Shown here piece after piece: positions 12,001-21,161 of a stretch of 44,410 bases of DNA (its first letter is position 1; each line of letters starts with the position of its first letter). A model generated the notes under the pieces. That model did no database searches. It was not told where the DNA came from and saw nothing but the letters and a program-made list of their open reading frames with translations. The stretch comes from Vitrella brassicaformis (taxonomy: Eukaryota > Sar > Vitrellaceae): positions 1 through 44,410 of the forward strand of contig CDMY01000604.1 in assembly GCA_001179505.1 (NCBI GenBank). Reading direction: 5' to 3'. A program made the translations under genes and the position numbers.

Positions 12001-12149
12001 TGAGTGGTGTGATCTGACTGACATTTACCTTTCTGTGTTGTGTGTGTGTGTAGGGCGTGGAGATGCTGCAGCGGATGCTCGGCTATCTGGCGGAGGATAG
12101 TACTGGGGCGCCGTCGACGCACCTCACTGTGCCACACGCAGCGCCATGA
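5052..12149 (+). CDS. Dug3-Dug2 fusion: class II glutamine amidotransferase + WD40 repeats + M20 metallopeptidase (glutathione degradation)
   Basis: One gene of 21 exons (1,779 residues) encodes both subunits of the yeast-type glutathione-cleaving amidotransferase. Exons: 5052-5122, 5204-5391, 5470-5606, 5699-5751, 5838-5930, 6045-6154, 6237-6566, 6635-6698, 6792-6840, 6903-7466, 7528-8351, 8457-8585, 8660-8720, 8802-9771, 9878-9935, 10039-10280, 10363-10618, 10729-10867, 10968-11447, 11529-11954, 12054-12149. The start gives Met-Cys, so Cys2 can be the N-terminal nucleophile (MCRLTAV). NGDGYGVGWY, FAHVRAA, MHNG and EWVPVPSNHLVV complete the Dug3-like domain (to about residue 375). After a Pro-rich linker come WD40 repeats (about 490-950: DGSIKIWET, GKLWLLSGSSDTTVCLWD, SRDKTVRMWDV). 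M20 motifs GHYDVV, GRGTTDNKGP, EGEEENGS and HLPNER fill the last 780 residues. In yeast the two proteins form a cytosolic complex acting on the gamma-glutamyl bond. An optional 93-base intron (5238-5330) would preserve frame. Confidence 0.9.
5936..6020 (+). repeat. (CA)n and (TGTC)n microsatellites within one intron
   Basis: The intron between exons 5 and 6 of the Dug3-Dug2 fusion consists largely of a CA run (about 5936-5957) and a TGTC run (about 5990-6020). Confidence 0.9.
10818..10870 (+). other. Perfect inverted repeat overlapping a 5' splice site
   Basis: CCTCTCTTGAAA at 10820-10831 is exactly complementary to TTTCAAGAGAGG at 10857-10868, with one G-U and one C-G pair extending it outward. 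The 25-base loop holds a smaller GCCG/CGGC stem. The right arm covers the end of exon 18 of the Dug3-Dug2 fusion and the first base of its donor (GTGCGA at 10868). In RNA this would form a stable hairpin over the splice donor. Confidence 0.6.
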
Positions 12150-12672
12150 TCGATCGCAGGCAGGGAGACAGAAAACGCCTGCCTGCCTGCCTGCCGGGTG
12201 TCGAGTGGTGTGCCCCAATCGACCCAGTACTGACCACCGCGTGTGTGGGCCGTGTGTGTTTTTCTGGCCACATGCATGGCTGTCCGTCTGGCTGCCACTA
12301 CCTGGCCGGTGCCCACTGCATTTGTGTTCTGCATGTCGTGTGCGGTGACAAATGGGTGTATTTGTCTGTGCTGCCTTGTCAGTGACTGGGCGGCTTACTT
12401 ACTTCATCTATCGACGCTTGGTTCGTTTATTTGATGTGCCTGTGGCGTGTGTGTGCAGTAAGTAAGTGGATGGATGGACAGACAGCAATGAATCAACCTG
12501 CACATCCATCCACAAATCAACATGGGTTCACTCATATGAGTAGGTCTGCTATAGCTGCACGTACCGACACACGCACAGACACACGCACAGAGTCCAAATA
12601 GGCTGAGTACACACTGCCGAAAACACACTTGACACACCGACAAATCACAACCGATTGAACTGAACCACCGCC
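12150..12672. other. Convergent 3' spacer with GCCT repeat
   Basis: This 523-base region separates the convergent ends of the Dug3-Dug2 fusion and the PTC7-like gene. It contains a short (GCCT)n tract at about 12178-12195 and scattered TG-rich sequence. I find no coding or RNA-gene signature. Confidence 0.4.
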
Positions 12673-13902
12673 TCATCTAATCCGCCCCTCTCTTGGCACC
12701 ACCCATGCCGCCACAACCGATATGTCATCCGCCCTCCCCCCCAATCGCCCCTCCACATTGCCGGATGCTGTGAGGCTGTCTCTGCGGGTGCTGTTGGCAC
12801 ATGCAGCCGAGCACACTGCTGACGCGACGTCGTGGGCTGTGGGTGAACCGGGCATTCTGTTGATGATGGTCTCGATGTCGTCGTCGCACAGAATGTTGGT
12901 TACACCAGGAGACAGGCAGAGCAAAAGATCACCCTCAGATGTCGCCAGACGATGCTCTTGTAGCGCCATCAGCAGAGTGGCGGGAGGGGGATCCATGCTG
13001 TGTCGCGGGGGAAAGAAAGAGAGCTGTCTCGGCGCGTTGTCGTTGACCATCATCGGCTCCGTTCGGCTGAGAATGTGCAGCTCTCCGTCCTCCGCATCTC
13101 GCCACAGAACCATGGCCACCGAATCCCCAAAAGACGCCATATCAACGCCATATACACCCCTCCCCTGGGCCATGTCCGGCGGCACTTGGTTGAGGGCCGC
13201 CACAGCAATTGTACTGGCCCCTCGTGGGCAGCCGCTTCTCTCGGCCGCCTCCCATGTCGCCACGATGAGGTCGGATGCTCGATTGTTGGTGACCGACACG
13301 ATTGGCTGTGCGGTCGCTTTCTCCCTAGCGGTGTCGGCCAACCATTGAGTCAGCGGGCGCCCCGACCCTTCAGACCCACGAATGGCTGACACGCCGCCCG
13401 CCACCACGATGACCCCCGCGTGGTTGTCGAAGGCGATTCCATCAGGCCCTTCACTGTTGAGGGATCGAACGCAGGCGGCTGATTGAAGTGTGAGGGAGGG
13501 AGGGGGCTGGATCTGGGAAAAGAGGGAGGCGACGGGAGGCGCTGCGGCGGCGGGAGGGCGCTGTGGCGGTAGAGGGGCGATTTCCATGACCATCTCAGCG
13601 GCTTCATCAGGGGCCGGCACGTTTGTCGCTGTCGTGGGGCTGTGGTCGAAGAGGCCCCTCCACCACTGCTCGCAGCTGTGGAGGAATCCCTCGATCTCGT
13701 GCTGCTTTGCTGTGAGTATCTTGAAAGTGATGTAGCCGGCAGCACAGCCGATGACGACGGGATTCGTGGCCGCGTGGAGCACATGGAGGAGGGAGGCGGA
13801 AGCCACCTTCAACGCTCCCATCTTGCCCCCGCTGCCCGCGACCACGGCCACCACGCTGGTCTTGCTTCCCCAAGCGGCGGGCGCCGTCGTGGCGATGGGC
13901 AT
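12673..13902 (-). CDS. PTC7-type PP2C-fold protein with degenerate catalytic site (probable pseudophosphatase)
   Basis: A single-exon gene of 409 residues. The N-terminus (MPIATTAPAAWGSKTSVVAV) is followed by a likely membrane segment near residues 45-63 (NPVVIGCAAGYITFKIL). A Pro/Ala-rich linker leads to a C-terminal domain that lines up in order with PTC7/PPTC7 phosphatases: VVAGGVSAI at the usual ADGVGG site, GASTIAVAAL, DMASFGDSVAMV, GDLLLCLSPGVTNIL at the usual DGLFDN site, and GGRADDISVV. Two metal-binding Asp positions (in ADG and DGL) are therefore Gly and Pro, while the GDS and DD motifs remain. Known family members act on phosphoproteins in mitochondria; this one probably lacks catalysis. 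The ATG at 13902 is preferred over the in-frame ATG at 14127, which would almost abut the divergent CFAP221 start. Confidence 0.75.
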   Translation of the reverse strand: MPIATTAPAAWGSKTSVVAVVAGSGGKMGALKVASASLLHVLHAATNPVVIGCAAGYITFKILTAKQHEIEGFLHSCEQWWRGLFDHSPTTATNVPAPDEAAEMVMEIAPLPPQRPPAAAAPPVASLFSQIQPPPSLTLQSAACVRSLNSEGPDGIAFDNHAGVIVVAGGVSAIRGSEGSGRPLTQWLADTAREKATAQPIVSVTNNRASDLIVATWEAAERSGCPRGASTIAVAALNQVPPDMAQGRGVYGVDMASFGDSVAMVLWRDAEDGELHILSRTEPMMVNDNAPRQLSFFPPRHSMDPPPATLLMALQEHRLATSEGDLLLCLSPGVTNILCDDDIETIINRMPGSPTAHDVASAVCSAACANSTRRDSLTASGNVEGRLGGRADDISVVAAWVVPREGRIR

Positions 13903-14140
13903 CTTGACTGGATTGGGGGAGGGAAGTAGAGCGCAGAGAGGGCGATGGGGGCGGGCGAGGAGGACAGCAGAGGCACAGGCAAAGCTGTCGTGACGCAGAT
14001 CTTGGTCGACGAGGGCGTGAAGCTGCTCCGAGCCGATCTGTTTTGTCGTTCTGGGGGTCAGCAGGGGTCGATCCTTGAGCGTGCAACGTACGAGTCCTCG
14101 TCTTCCAACCTCCGCTGTGTCCGCCATCCATAAAAGCATC
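13903..14140. promoter_or_regulatory. Bidirectional spacer (PTC7-like / CFAP221)
   Basis: These 238 bases lie between two divergent ATGs. The segment is G-rich on the plus strand in its left half (GGGGGAGGGA, GGGGGCGGGCG) and has CCATAAAAGC just before the CFAP221 start. A shared promoter is inferred from spacing alone. Confidence 0.35.
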
Positions 14141-14464
14141 ATGCCGGTCGTCACTGAGAACACGCCACCTCGGTCGGGTCAAGGAACTCCCCCTGATGAC
14201 CACGGACGAGCAGACACGACAACTGAGGCGGCCATGCATGCCGACGGCAAGCCGGGCAGCGATACGGCCGTGAATGCAGCTGCTGGGCCGCCGGGGCCCG
14301 TCGTAACCATTCCTCACACACTCACCAAGGACACGCGAAAGAGCCCCAAGCACCCCTCGTCGATGGCGCCCATCCGATACAAGCAGATTGGTAAGCAAAG
14401 GGGAGTCTCAGTTTGTGTGCTGGTAATACGTCATCTCTCTCTCTCTCTCTCTCTGTCTGCTTCT

Positions 14465-14501
<37 letters not shown>

Positions 14502-17500
14502 TTTTTATGTCCGCCGTGCTGCGACTACAGGGGAGGGCAAGTACATCAGCTGCCGCCCTGCAGTCGTCCACTTCTGCGGCTTCACTGTCGGCAAGGTCCA
14601 TTCGCAGCGTGTGGAGGTGCTCAACACGTCCAAGCACCCCAGGAGGGTCAATATTCTCAACCCATCCGGGCATAACTTCTCTGTGCATTTCGACAAGAAA
14701 GGCGTCGTGGCACCCGGGATTGCGGAGGTGCTGCGAGTCGACTTTGCCCCGACCGAGTACTGCTATCATCATGACGAGATTCGGGTCCAGACGGAGGCTG
14801 GGGGGCTCCTCATCCCTCTGCATGCTTACCCGGCCTTCGTCCCGGTCGAGGTACCTCGGTTCGTCGACTTCGGAAGGGTGGCTGTCGGCGAAAAGAGGAA
14901 GAGACGTGTGCCGCTGCGGTGTGACGTGCCTGTGGAGTTCGAGTACGGTCTGACGGTCGTCTGCCCATCCATCGACATTCACATTGTCAAGCCCGCAGAT
15001 ATGAAAGGTAGACGGACGATACGAGCCGAGAAGAGCCGAGTTGGGACACAACACAAGTCACTACAGTCCGCCTTTGTCTCCTTACGTCTGCAGGCACCAT
15101 CCCAGCAAGTGGCACAGCGGAGATTGTGCTGTCGTACAAGCCCTCTCAGCTGGGCACCTCTCGCCTCGAGTTTCAGCTGGACATCGCCCAGCTGTCCTTC
15201 GAGCCCCTGCTGATCGCCGCCTGCGGCTCATGCCACCCAGGGGTCGTTCGCGACCGGCGCGTGCAGGAGGGGCTGCAGACGATGCAGATGCAGACTGAGC
15301 AGAGACTGATAGACCAATACGAGGTGCCATGGAGAGAAAGGAGTAGCACGAAGAGACATGGATCTTATTGTCGTCGACTTCATATGATGAGCGCAGGAGC
15401 GAGCACAGGCGTTGATGAGTAGCGTGGACAGGCCCCCCATGGCCGTGTCGCCCCCCCGACGCCCCTCCCCGCCCCCCGACCGCAAGATAGCCGGGATCCG
15501 CGTGCCCGTGACGGGCGGCACCAGCACCGCAGCCACAAACTTTGTCCTCAACCAGACGGCGGGCAAGATTCCTCTGCGTGACCTGCCTTTGCTCATGGCC
15601 GAGCAGCGTGCGATACAGGAGAGGCGGCGTTGCAGGATGGAGGCCAGTGGAGGGGATATGCTCGGCGAAGAGGACGAAACACAGGAAGAAGACTACGATT
15701 CTGAGGACGCCAAACAGGTGGGCGCCCCAGCTGGAAATGTATAAGACTTCTATTATTCGTTCATTTGTGGTGATTTGCGTGGTGTAGGCTCGCGAGATGC
15801 GCTTCGACCTTCAGTGGCGTGGCGTGCAGGAGGCCGATAAGGCCAAAGCACTCAAGACGGGCGTCTTCATAGGCGAGCTGCCGCCTACAGAAGACACACA
15901 ATCACGCATACGCAATGCACAGGAGAAGAGCTTGCAAGATGCCCTGGAGAAAAGGCTGCAGGTCGGCCGAACTGCGCGAGACACGGCATGGCCAGCCGCA
16001 CATAGCACAACTGTGTGTGTCTGTTACGCCTATTCATGCAGGCGGACATAGGTCGCACGCAGACCGAGGTGTCCTCCCAGGCCGTTGTGACCATCGGTGG
16101 CTTCACCGAGCGCATCCGCCGTACCCAGCCCCCCACATGGGACGAGCACCACACCAACAGCTTCCCTCTTAGACTGCAGGTGAGACGTGCACACAGACAC
16201 ACACACGCTCCTCATTAACCGGCGCGTATCAGGTGATCGATCGCTTTCTGAGGGCGGCGACGAAGATTGTGATGCGCACTCGGGCAGGGAGGCGGCTGCG
16301 GCGCCTTCAACACGAGCTTCGGCAGAACCACGTCACCAATCGGGCGACCTGCCGAGAGTGGGTGGAGTCGGAGACCAAGGCCGCCCTCACGGGCACCAGC
16401 AAACGGGACCAGCAGAAACGCGACAGCACTGCGAGCCAGGCAGCAAGTGCGGCGCCGTCGTCAGGCGTCCCCACTCTCGAGATTGGTCCGCATCTGGTGT
16501 TGCCAGAGCGGTTTCCCATCTTCTTTACACAAGGGGCGAGCAACACGGCGGCAGCAAAAGGCAAAGGGAAGGAGAAAGGGACCGCGGCCTCATCGTCGAG
16601 CAGCAGCAGCGGCTACGCCATACTCGAGCCAGTGGACGTCGAGCCCATTGATGCCTATGACTCCTGGGAGCCGATCGAGCCGAAACCGCGTCTCGACTTC
16701 GAAGTCATGGCCTTGCGGAGCGTTCCCGCCCCTCCTGCCGCCAGCTATCTCCGTCTGCAGCCCGACAGACATCCGCTAGATGGTGCCCTGGAGGAGAGGG
16801 GCGTGAGGGGGCCGCGAGGAGCCATCGATGATGGGGCTGAGGAGCCGATGGCGTTGTCAGAAGAATGCCTGCTGCCGTTGGAGCATGACCCTGTGCAGTT
16901 GCTGTTGCCGAGGCTGCAGGAGGGGCAGCCACAGATAGAGCTGCCCACATGCCCTGAGACCAGCATCGAATATCGACTGCAACAGGTAGGTAGGGAGACA
17001 CGAGACGCAACCTGCCTTTGAGCGTGTCTCATCCATCCATCCACTGGCGAGACGTGTGTGCAATCGATGCAGCCGGTGCCCCTCCGCCACCCGCCCAGAC
17101 ATGCCCCCCTGCTCCCCAGCTACCTCAACGTGGCTGACCCATTCCTCTCCGACATGCACCGACACAGCCGCTCACTCTGCCAGGACTTTGTCGACGACAT
17201 CTTCGGCGCAAACAGCTGCCCAGCCGGCGGGATCGGCTGGGCGGGCAGCGGAGGGGCGGCACCGGATGTCATACGGGGCGACAGAGTCGACTGGCTGCCC
17301 CAGGGAGGGCTCGATCGTGACGCGTTGAGCGACACAGATTCGGACGGCAGGGACGAGGAGTTTGATGTGAGTGCGCCCGAGCATGGGACGTATATGAAGG
17401 ATTATGTGGCTCAAGACCCGCCCCCGAAGCCGCGCTTCAAGGAGGGGATTGATAGCATGTGGGTGCGGTCGATGGCTGCAGTGGACGGCAAGCTTGATGT

Positions 17501-17586
17501 TCATTTGGAGGAGACTGCCAATGTGATGAAGGAGAGGTGAGTGGGCTGCGTGTCGGAGGCCTGTGTGGTGCTGGTGGATTCTTTCG

Positions 17587-17619
<33 letters not shown>

Positions 17620-17674
17620 GTTGGCGTCTCTGAATGAAGAGCTGCCTGCAGCGAAGAAGCTGACATTAGCGTGA
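14141..17674 (+). CDS. CFAP221: CFAP221 (PCDP1), central-pair C1d-projection protein
   Basis: This protein belongs to the calmodulin-regulated projection of the ciliary central pair. Exons: 14141-14390, 14531-15007, 15094-15323, 15397-15717, 15788-15961, 16042-16179, 16233-16985, 17073-17536, 17620-17674 (953 residues), all frame-consistent. After an 84-residue Pro-rich N-terminus, residues 85-300 match the conserved CFAP221 start, an MSP/ASH-like immunoglobulin fold: ISCRPAVVHFCGFTVGKVHS, VLRVDFAPTEYCYHHDEIRV, IPLHAYPAF, PRFVDFGRVAVGEKRKR and PASGTAEIVLSYKPSQLGTS. The remainder is charged and helical, with REMRFDLQWRGVQEADKAKA and ADPFLSDMHRHSRSLCQDF, plus low-complexity insertions. The protein is slightly longer than vertebrate orthologues. 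It converges on the next gene with 129 bp between stop codons. A (TG)n tract precedes the last acceptor. Confidence 0.88.
14433..14500 (+). repeat. (TC)n then (GT)n microsatellite in CFAP221 intron 1
   Basis: A TC run (about 14433-14454) and a GT run (14469-14500) lie upstream of the acceptor at 14530. A (TC)n-(GT)n compound tract also precedes acceptors at 19963 and 35444. Confidence 0.9.
17590..17618 (+). repeat. (TG)n tract ending at the CFAP221 exon 9 acceptor
   Basis: An uninterrupted TG run ends directly in the acceptor TAG at 17617-17619, taking the place of a polypyrimidine tract. Confidence 0.9.
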
Positions 17675-17803
17675 CAGACGAGCTCAAGTGCGTCGTGTTT
17701 GCCTCCCTGCTGGCAATACATGAACGAACTAAGCCTTTCGTCTCACAAACAATGGCTCCGATGAAACTCACAAGGCTCTCAGACATCCACGTCTGCACGA
17801 TGG

Positions 17804-19426
17804 CTAATCCAGCTCCTGCATGCGACAAACCGACACACGACAGACACAGAGCAGCCGATGAAACAGGTTCACCTTTGCGGTGTCCGTCCGTCATTCCTCC
17901 ACCCAACACAATCCACACACCCACCTTCATTCGTCTCGTCAGCCGGTCCGCCCTCGCCCGCAGCTGCGGGTGAAACCGCCTCGCGTCACACCTCATCCGC
18001 CGCCAAACATTCGCCACACCCACGTCTATCCTCTCCTTCAGCAAAGCCTCCTCCTCTCGCTCGTGCCGGCTGTCGCCCGTCAATCGCCGCCGCACACACG
18101 CGCTCTTCACCAGCACCTCAAGGCCTGCCAACAGGTCAGTTGACGAGAGGGGGGACCCGTGCTGCTCCCTGAGCACTGCAGCGGTTGACTTGTTGCCCTC
18201 CCGTGGGGAGGGTGGGGGTGCGTCCAGCCACCTAACAAGGCTGTCCTCCGTCCACTGGCCGAACTGCTGCAGGTGTTCCACTGTCGATGGCTGGAAGGGC
18301 AGGTCCTCTTTGCTGCCGCGTCGACCCACCACGGCTCGAAACATGTCCATCAGGCCACGGCATATGAGGCACGTGTAGAAGAAAGACCCATGCTGAACGG
18401 GATCAGGGTCAAGGGCCAGCTGAGCCACTAAGAGGTCGGTAAGTGACGCGTACACAGGTGGCGGGTCACCTGACCTTTGTTGGATGGGAGCGATCAGCAT
18501 TAGTCGCCCCACCGCTGCCAGCAGCATCACATTGTTGTGTGCCGGCAGCTGCGATAGGCAAGATGGCTGTTCGAGGAAGGACTGGGTCAGAGGATGGACA
18601 GCCTCCACGACGGCCTTGACAGCGGACGGCTGGTCGCCGATATAATCCGACAGGCTGAGCAAGAGGTCAACAGTGAATGGGGGTGTGAGTGAGGGTGCCC
18701 TCTCCAGCAACGTCTCGACGAGCGGTGAAACGGTCTCGTTGTCCTTGAGATCATGCCGGATGAACGCCTTTAGAATAATGACCTGAACACAAGAACAAGA
18801 TGGATGGCAGCACAGCGCCTCTTTGCAGTGGGGCGTCGGTGCCGCATTGCGTGTGTGAGTGACCACCAGGCTGTCTGGGCTGAAGTGCGTCAGCTCGCGA
18901 CGGACTCGGGGAGCAAAGAGATCCAACATCTGAACACAACAACAACACCGTTCACGGCCAGCAATCACTTGTCACAGATAAGATCTCACTCCCTGTTTAC
19001 CTTAGTCCCATCTTCTCGTCTGCTGAAGATCCTCAGCAGCGAAGCCACGTCCCGCAGCTCCATGCTCTCGTGGTGCCGCTTGACGTCATTGCGGATGCCG
19101 CGCCACACAGCATCGTCATACACGCCGCGCTTATACGCCACAATCGCCTTCCTCACAGCGATCTTGCTGGGCGATGAATGACGCTTCCCAGACTGCTCCC
19201 TCCGCGTGTTGCTGCAGATATCAGAGAGGCGGCGGCGAGTGGGTGACGCAAATGTCATGCTACGAGAGATCGGTTGCGGGATCTTGTAGACGAGTGAAGT
19301 CCCGGTCCTCATCATGTGATTCACATCGACTGCTGTGAAAAGAGGAGAAAGCATGATGGACAACGCGATGAGCTACGCAGTGTATGCGCTTTCACTTCCT
19401 CACGTACAGTTGGGTTCATTCAGCAT
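17804..19426 (-). CDS. Unrecognised alpha-helical protein (427 residues)
   Basis: I do not recognise this protein. Exons: 19426-19408, 19332-19001, 18929-18867, 18782-17925, 17815-17804. The N-terminal part is basic and Ser/Arg-rich (SLVYKIPQPISRSMTFASPT) and could act as an organelle-targeting region. Helical repeats without cysteines follow, such as VRKAIVAYKRGVYDDAVWRG, SLTPPFTVDLLLSLSDYIGD and HNNVMLLAAVGRLMLIAPI. Their spacing loosely recalls heptatricopeptide/FASTK-like organellar RNA-binding proteins, but no RAP domain or defining motif is present. The first (19-base) and last (12-base, encoding Glu-Leu-Asp-stop) exons are the least certain; the three central exons are well supported. 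The acceptor of exon 2 is a tandem CAGCAG, so one residue may vary. Confidence 0.6.
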
Positions 19427-19582
19427 GCTGCATCGCTGCTTGCGCCGCTGCAGCTCTGCTTCCGTGGCGAGATCGGGATCGCGCGGGGCCCTCAGGCTCA
19501 GTTCGGGGACGGACGCCGTTCCCGATTTCGACCGCCTTTTCGCCGTGCACGAAATTTCCTGCTCACACGCAGCATTGAGAGC
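19427..19582. promoter_or_regulatory. Bidirectional spacer (helical protein / CFAP144-like)
   Basis: Only 156 bases separate the two divergent ATGs. The segment is GC-rich with short T-rich motifs (GATTTCGACC, CCTTTTCGCC). Shared promoter function is inferred from spacing. Confidence 0.35.
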
Positions 19583-19919
19583 ATGCAGGAAACCTCCATT
19601 GACGCCCTCGGGGATTCTGGCCCCCCACCAGCCCCCTCATCCCGCATGCAGCCAAGACTGAGAACCTTCGCTGAAATCAACAAGGCAAGCGGCCCAGGCA
19701 ACGCACAGGACTATGCCGCCAGCCTGGTGAGTGAGCGGAGCTGCACGGCCCTCTCTTCTCAAAGGGAGGAAAACCCTTTACATTGCAGTGCATGCGTTGG
19801 GAGGGAGGGAAAAGATGACGTCGTGTTGTTGTTTTCCTTCAGCGGCCTTTTCTATCCATCAAGGAGGGACCTGTCATGGGTATAGGGCCTTCAGTGGAGT
19901 AAATCATCATCGATCTGCT

Positions 19920-19957
<38 letters not shown>

Positions 19958-20238
19958 TCTCAGGTCCCCATCCATTGTCGTTGAAGCGTCAATCGAATCA
20001 GTATTTGCTGGAGCCGGAGACCATCAAGTCACTGGAAAGCACCATGGAGGGACACCGGAGAGGCGCACACTGGTACTTGATCGAATAGACGTTCCAGGCT
20101 TCAGAGTCAGGAATGTGTGTCTCTCTGCGGGTGGTGTCGGCTCGCAGGTTCCCAAACAGCAACTGCTGCACATTCAAACCCCTCACTACCATGACAAACG
20201 GTGAGGAGGCAGACTTGCATCACCTTTCTTCACATCGA

Positions 20239-20271
<33 letters not shown>

Positions 20272-20771
20272 GTCTCTCTATCTACACGTCTTTCCTCCTG
20301 CAGGAAAGGAACACAAGTCTGCCACCTCTCTCTTGAATGAGCGGAAAAAGGTCAGCTACAAAGCATCCCTCCTCGCTTGCCATCGATTCACACACAGACC
20401 AGCTCTCTCTTCTTGTCTGCCGTGCCTGCAGCAAGTTCGTTCGAGCAAGGACCCGAACGTGAAGTTCGACAAGGTCAGACTCGAGTCGCAGGAAATCGGA
20501 TGGAAGATCAAAACGGTGAGACGCTGACCTGTTTCTTAGGATTAGTATCCTGATATCGTCCTTCACACTTTGGTTGCTCTTCAGGCGAAGGTGGAGGGTC
20601 CCCCGCACGGCCTCAGAACGGTAAGCGGGCAAAATAGTTCTGTCTCTGTGGTTGCGCGGGCTCACGTGTGTGCTGCGTTGCGTATGTGTGTGTGAGCAGT
20701 CTCACGTGACGCGTTTCTACGACAACATGCTGCTCACTAAGTCTCACCACATCATGAGGGGAGCACGCTGA
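19583..20771 (+). CDS. Small protein with a CFAP144/FAM183-like C-terminus (possible axonemal protein)
   Basis: Eight short exons give 193 residues: 19583-19726, 19843-19879, 19964-20072, 20148-20200, 20304-20350, 20432-20515, 20585-20620, 20700-20771. Every junction keeps frame and uses GT-AG. The N-terminus is MQETSIDALGDSG followed by a Pro-rich stretch. The C-terminal half contains KFDKVRLESQEIGWKIKT and SHVTRFYDNMLLTKSHHIM. The ESQEIGW motif, followed about 25 residues later by a short helix, is what I know from CFAP144/FAM183 ciliary proteins. The match is short, so the family call is tentative. Its position between CFAP221 and DRC2 is consistent with a ciliary role. The gene model itself is better supported than the family name. 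Confidence 0.65.
19919..19958 (+). repeat. (CT)n then (GT)n tract before a CFAP144-like acceptor
   Basis: The CT run (19919-19940) and GT run (19941-19958) lie immediately before TCTCAG at 19963. Confidence 0.9.
20241..20272 (+). repeat. (TGTC)n microsatellite in an intron
   Basis: Eight or so TGTC/TCTG units occupy most of the intron between exons 4 and 5 of the CFAP144-like gene. Confidence 0.9.
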
Positions 20772-21161
20772 CTGAATGGGCGGCCTACCTGCACAGTGGC
20801 ACGCAGACGTACATGGGACCTCTCCACGTCCGTCTCCCCATCGGCTGGACGTCAGTCAATGTTAATCGTCCGTCACAAATATCGGCCCTTGATGGCAAGT
20901 TGATGCCCCCCTCGCACGACCATGCGAGTACAAGTCCAAGTGGTCATCCATCCATCCATCCATTCATGCATCATGATCAGGACGTACACACGACAGCAGG
21001 CAATCAGGACTGATGCTTGTAGACAGACATACGTCAACAGAGCCAGAAACCAATGTCGATCGATGATCGATCGATCGATCGATCGATCGAGAAGCGAAAG
21101 AGGAACCATTGACCAACCAAACAGACGAAGAAGCCCAAAGAGGCACACACCCACCCCGCAC
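20772..21161. other. Convergent 3' spacer with CATC and CGAT repeats
   Basis: This 390-base spacer lies between the CFAP144-like and DRC2 3' ends. It holds a (CATC)n tract at about 20944-20963 and a self-complementary (CGAT)n tract at 21056-21090. No coding signature is seen. Confidence 0.45.
21056..21090. repeat. (CGAT)n palindromic microsatellite
   Basis: The tetranucleotide CGAT repeats about eight times with one interruption near 21063. Because the unit is its own reverse complement when phased, the tract can fold back on itself. Confidence 0.85.

Noticed and set aside
14125-14163. Upstream starts for the PTC7-like protein at 14163 and 14127
   Set aside because: The codon at 14163 is not ATG, and a start at 14127 would leave 13 bp to the divergent CFAP221 ATG. 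The extra residues show no family similarity.
17172-18968. A 598-codon open frame on the minus strand across the CFAP221 3' end
   Set aside because: Its 3' third is antisense to the well-supported CFAP221 exons 8 and 9 and runs through a (CA)n tract. A good donor at 17924 ends the genuine exon instead.
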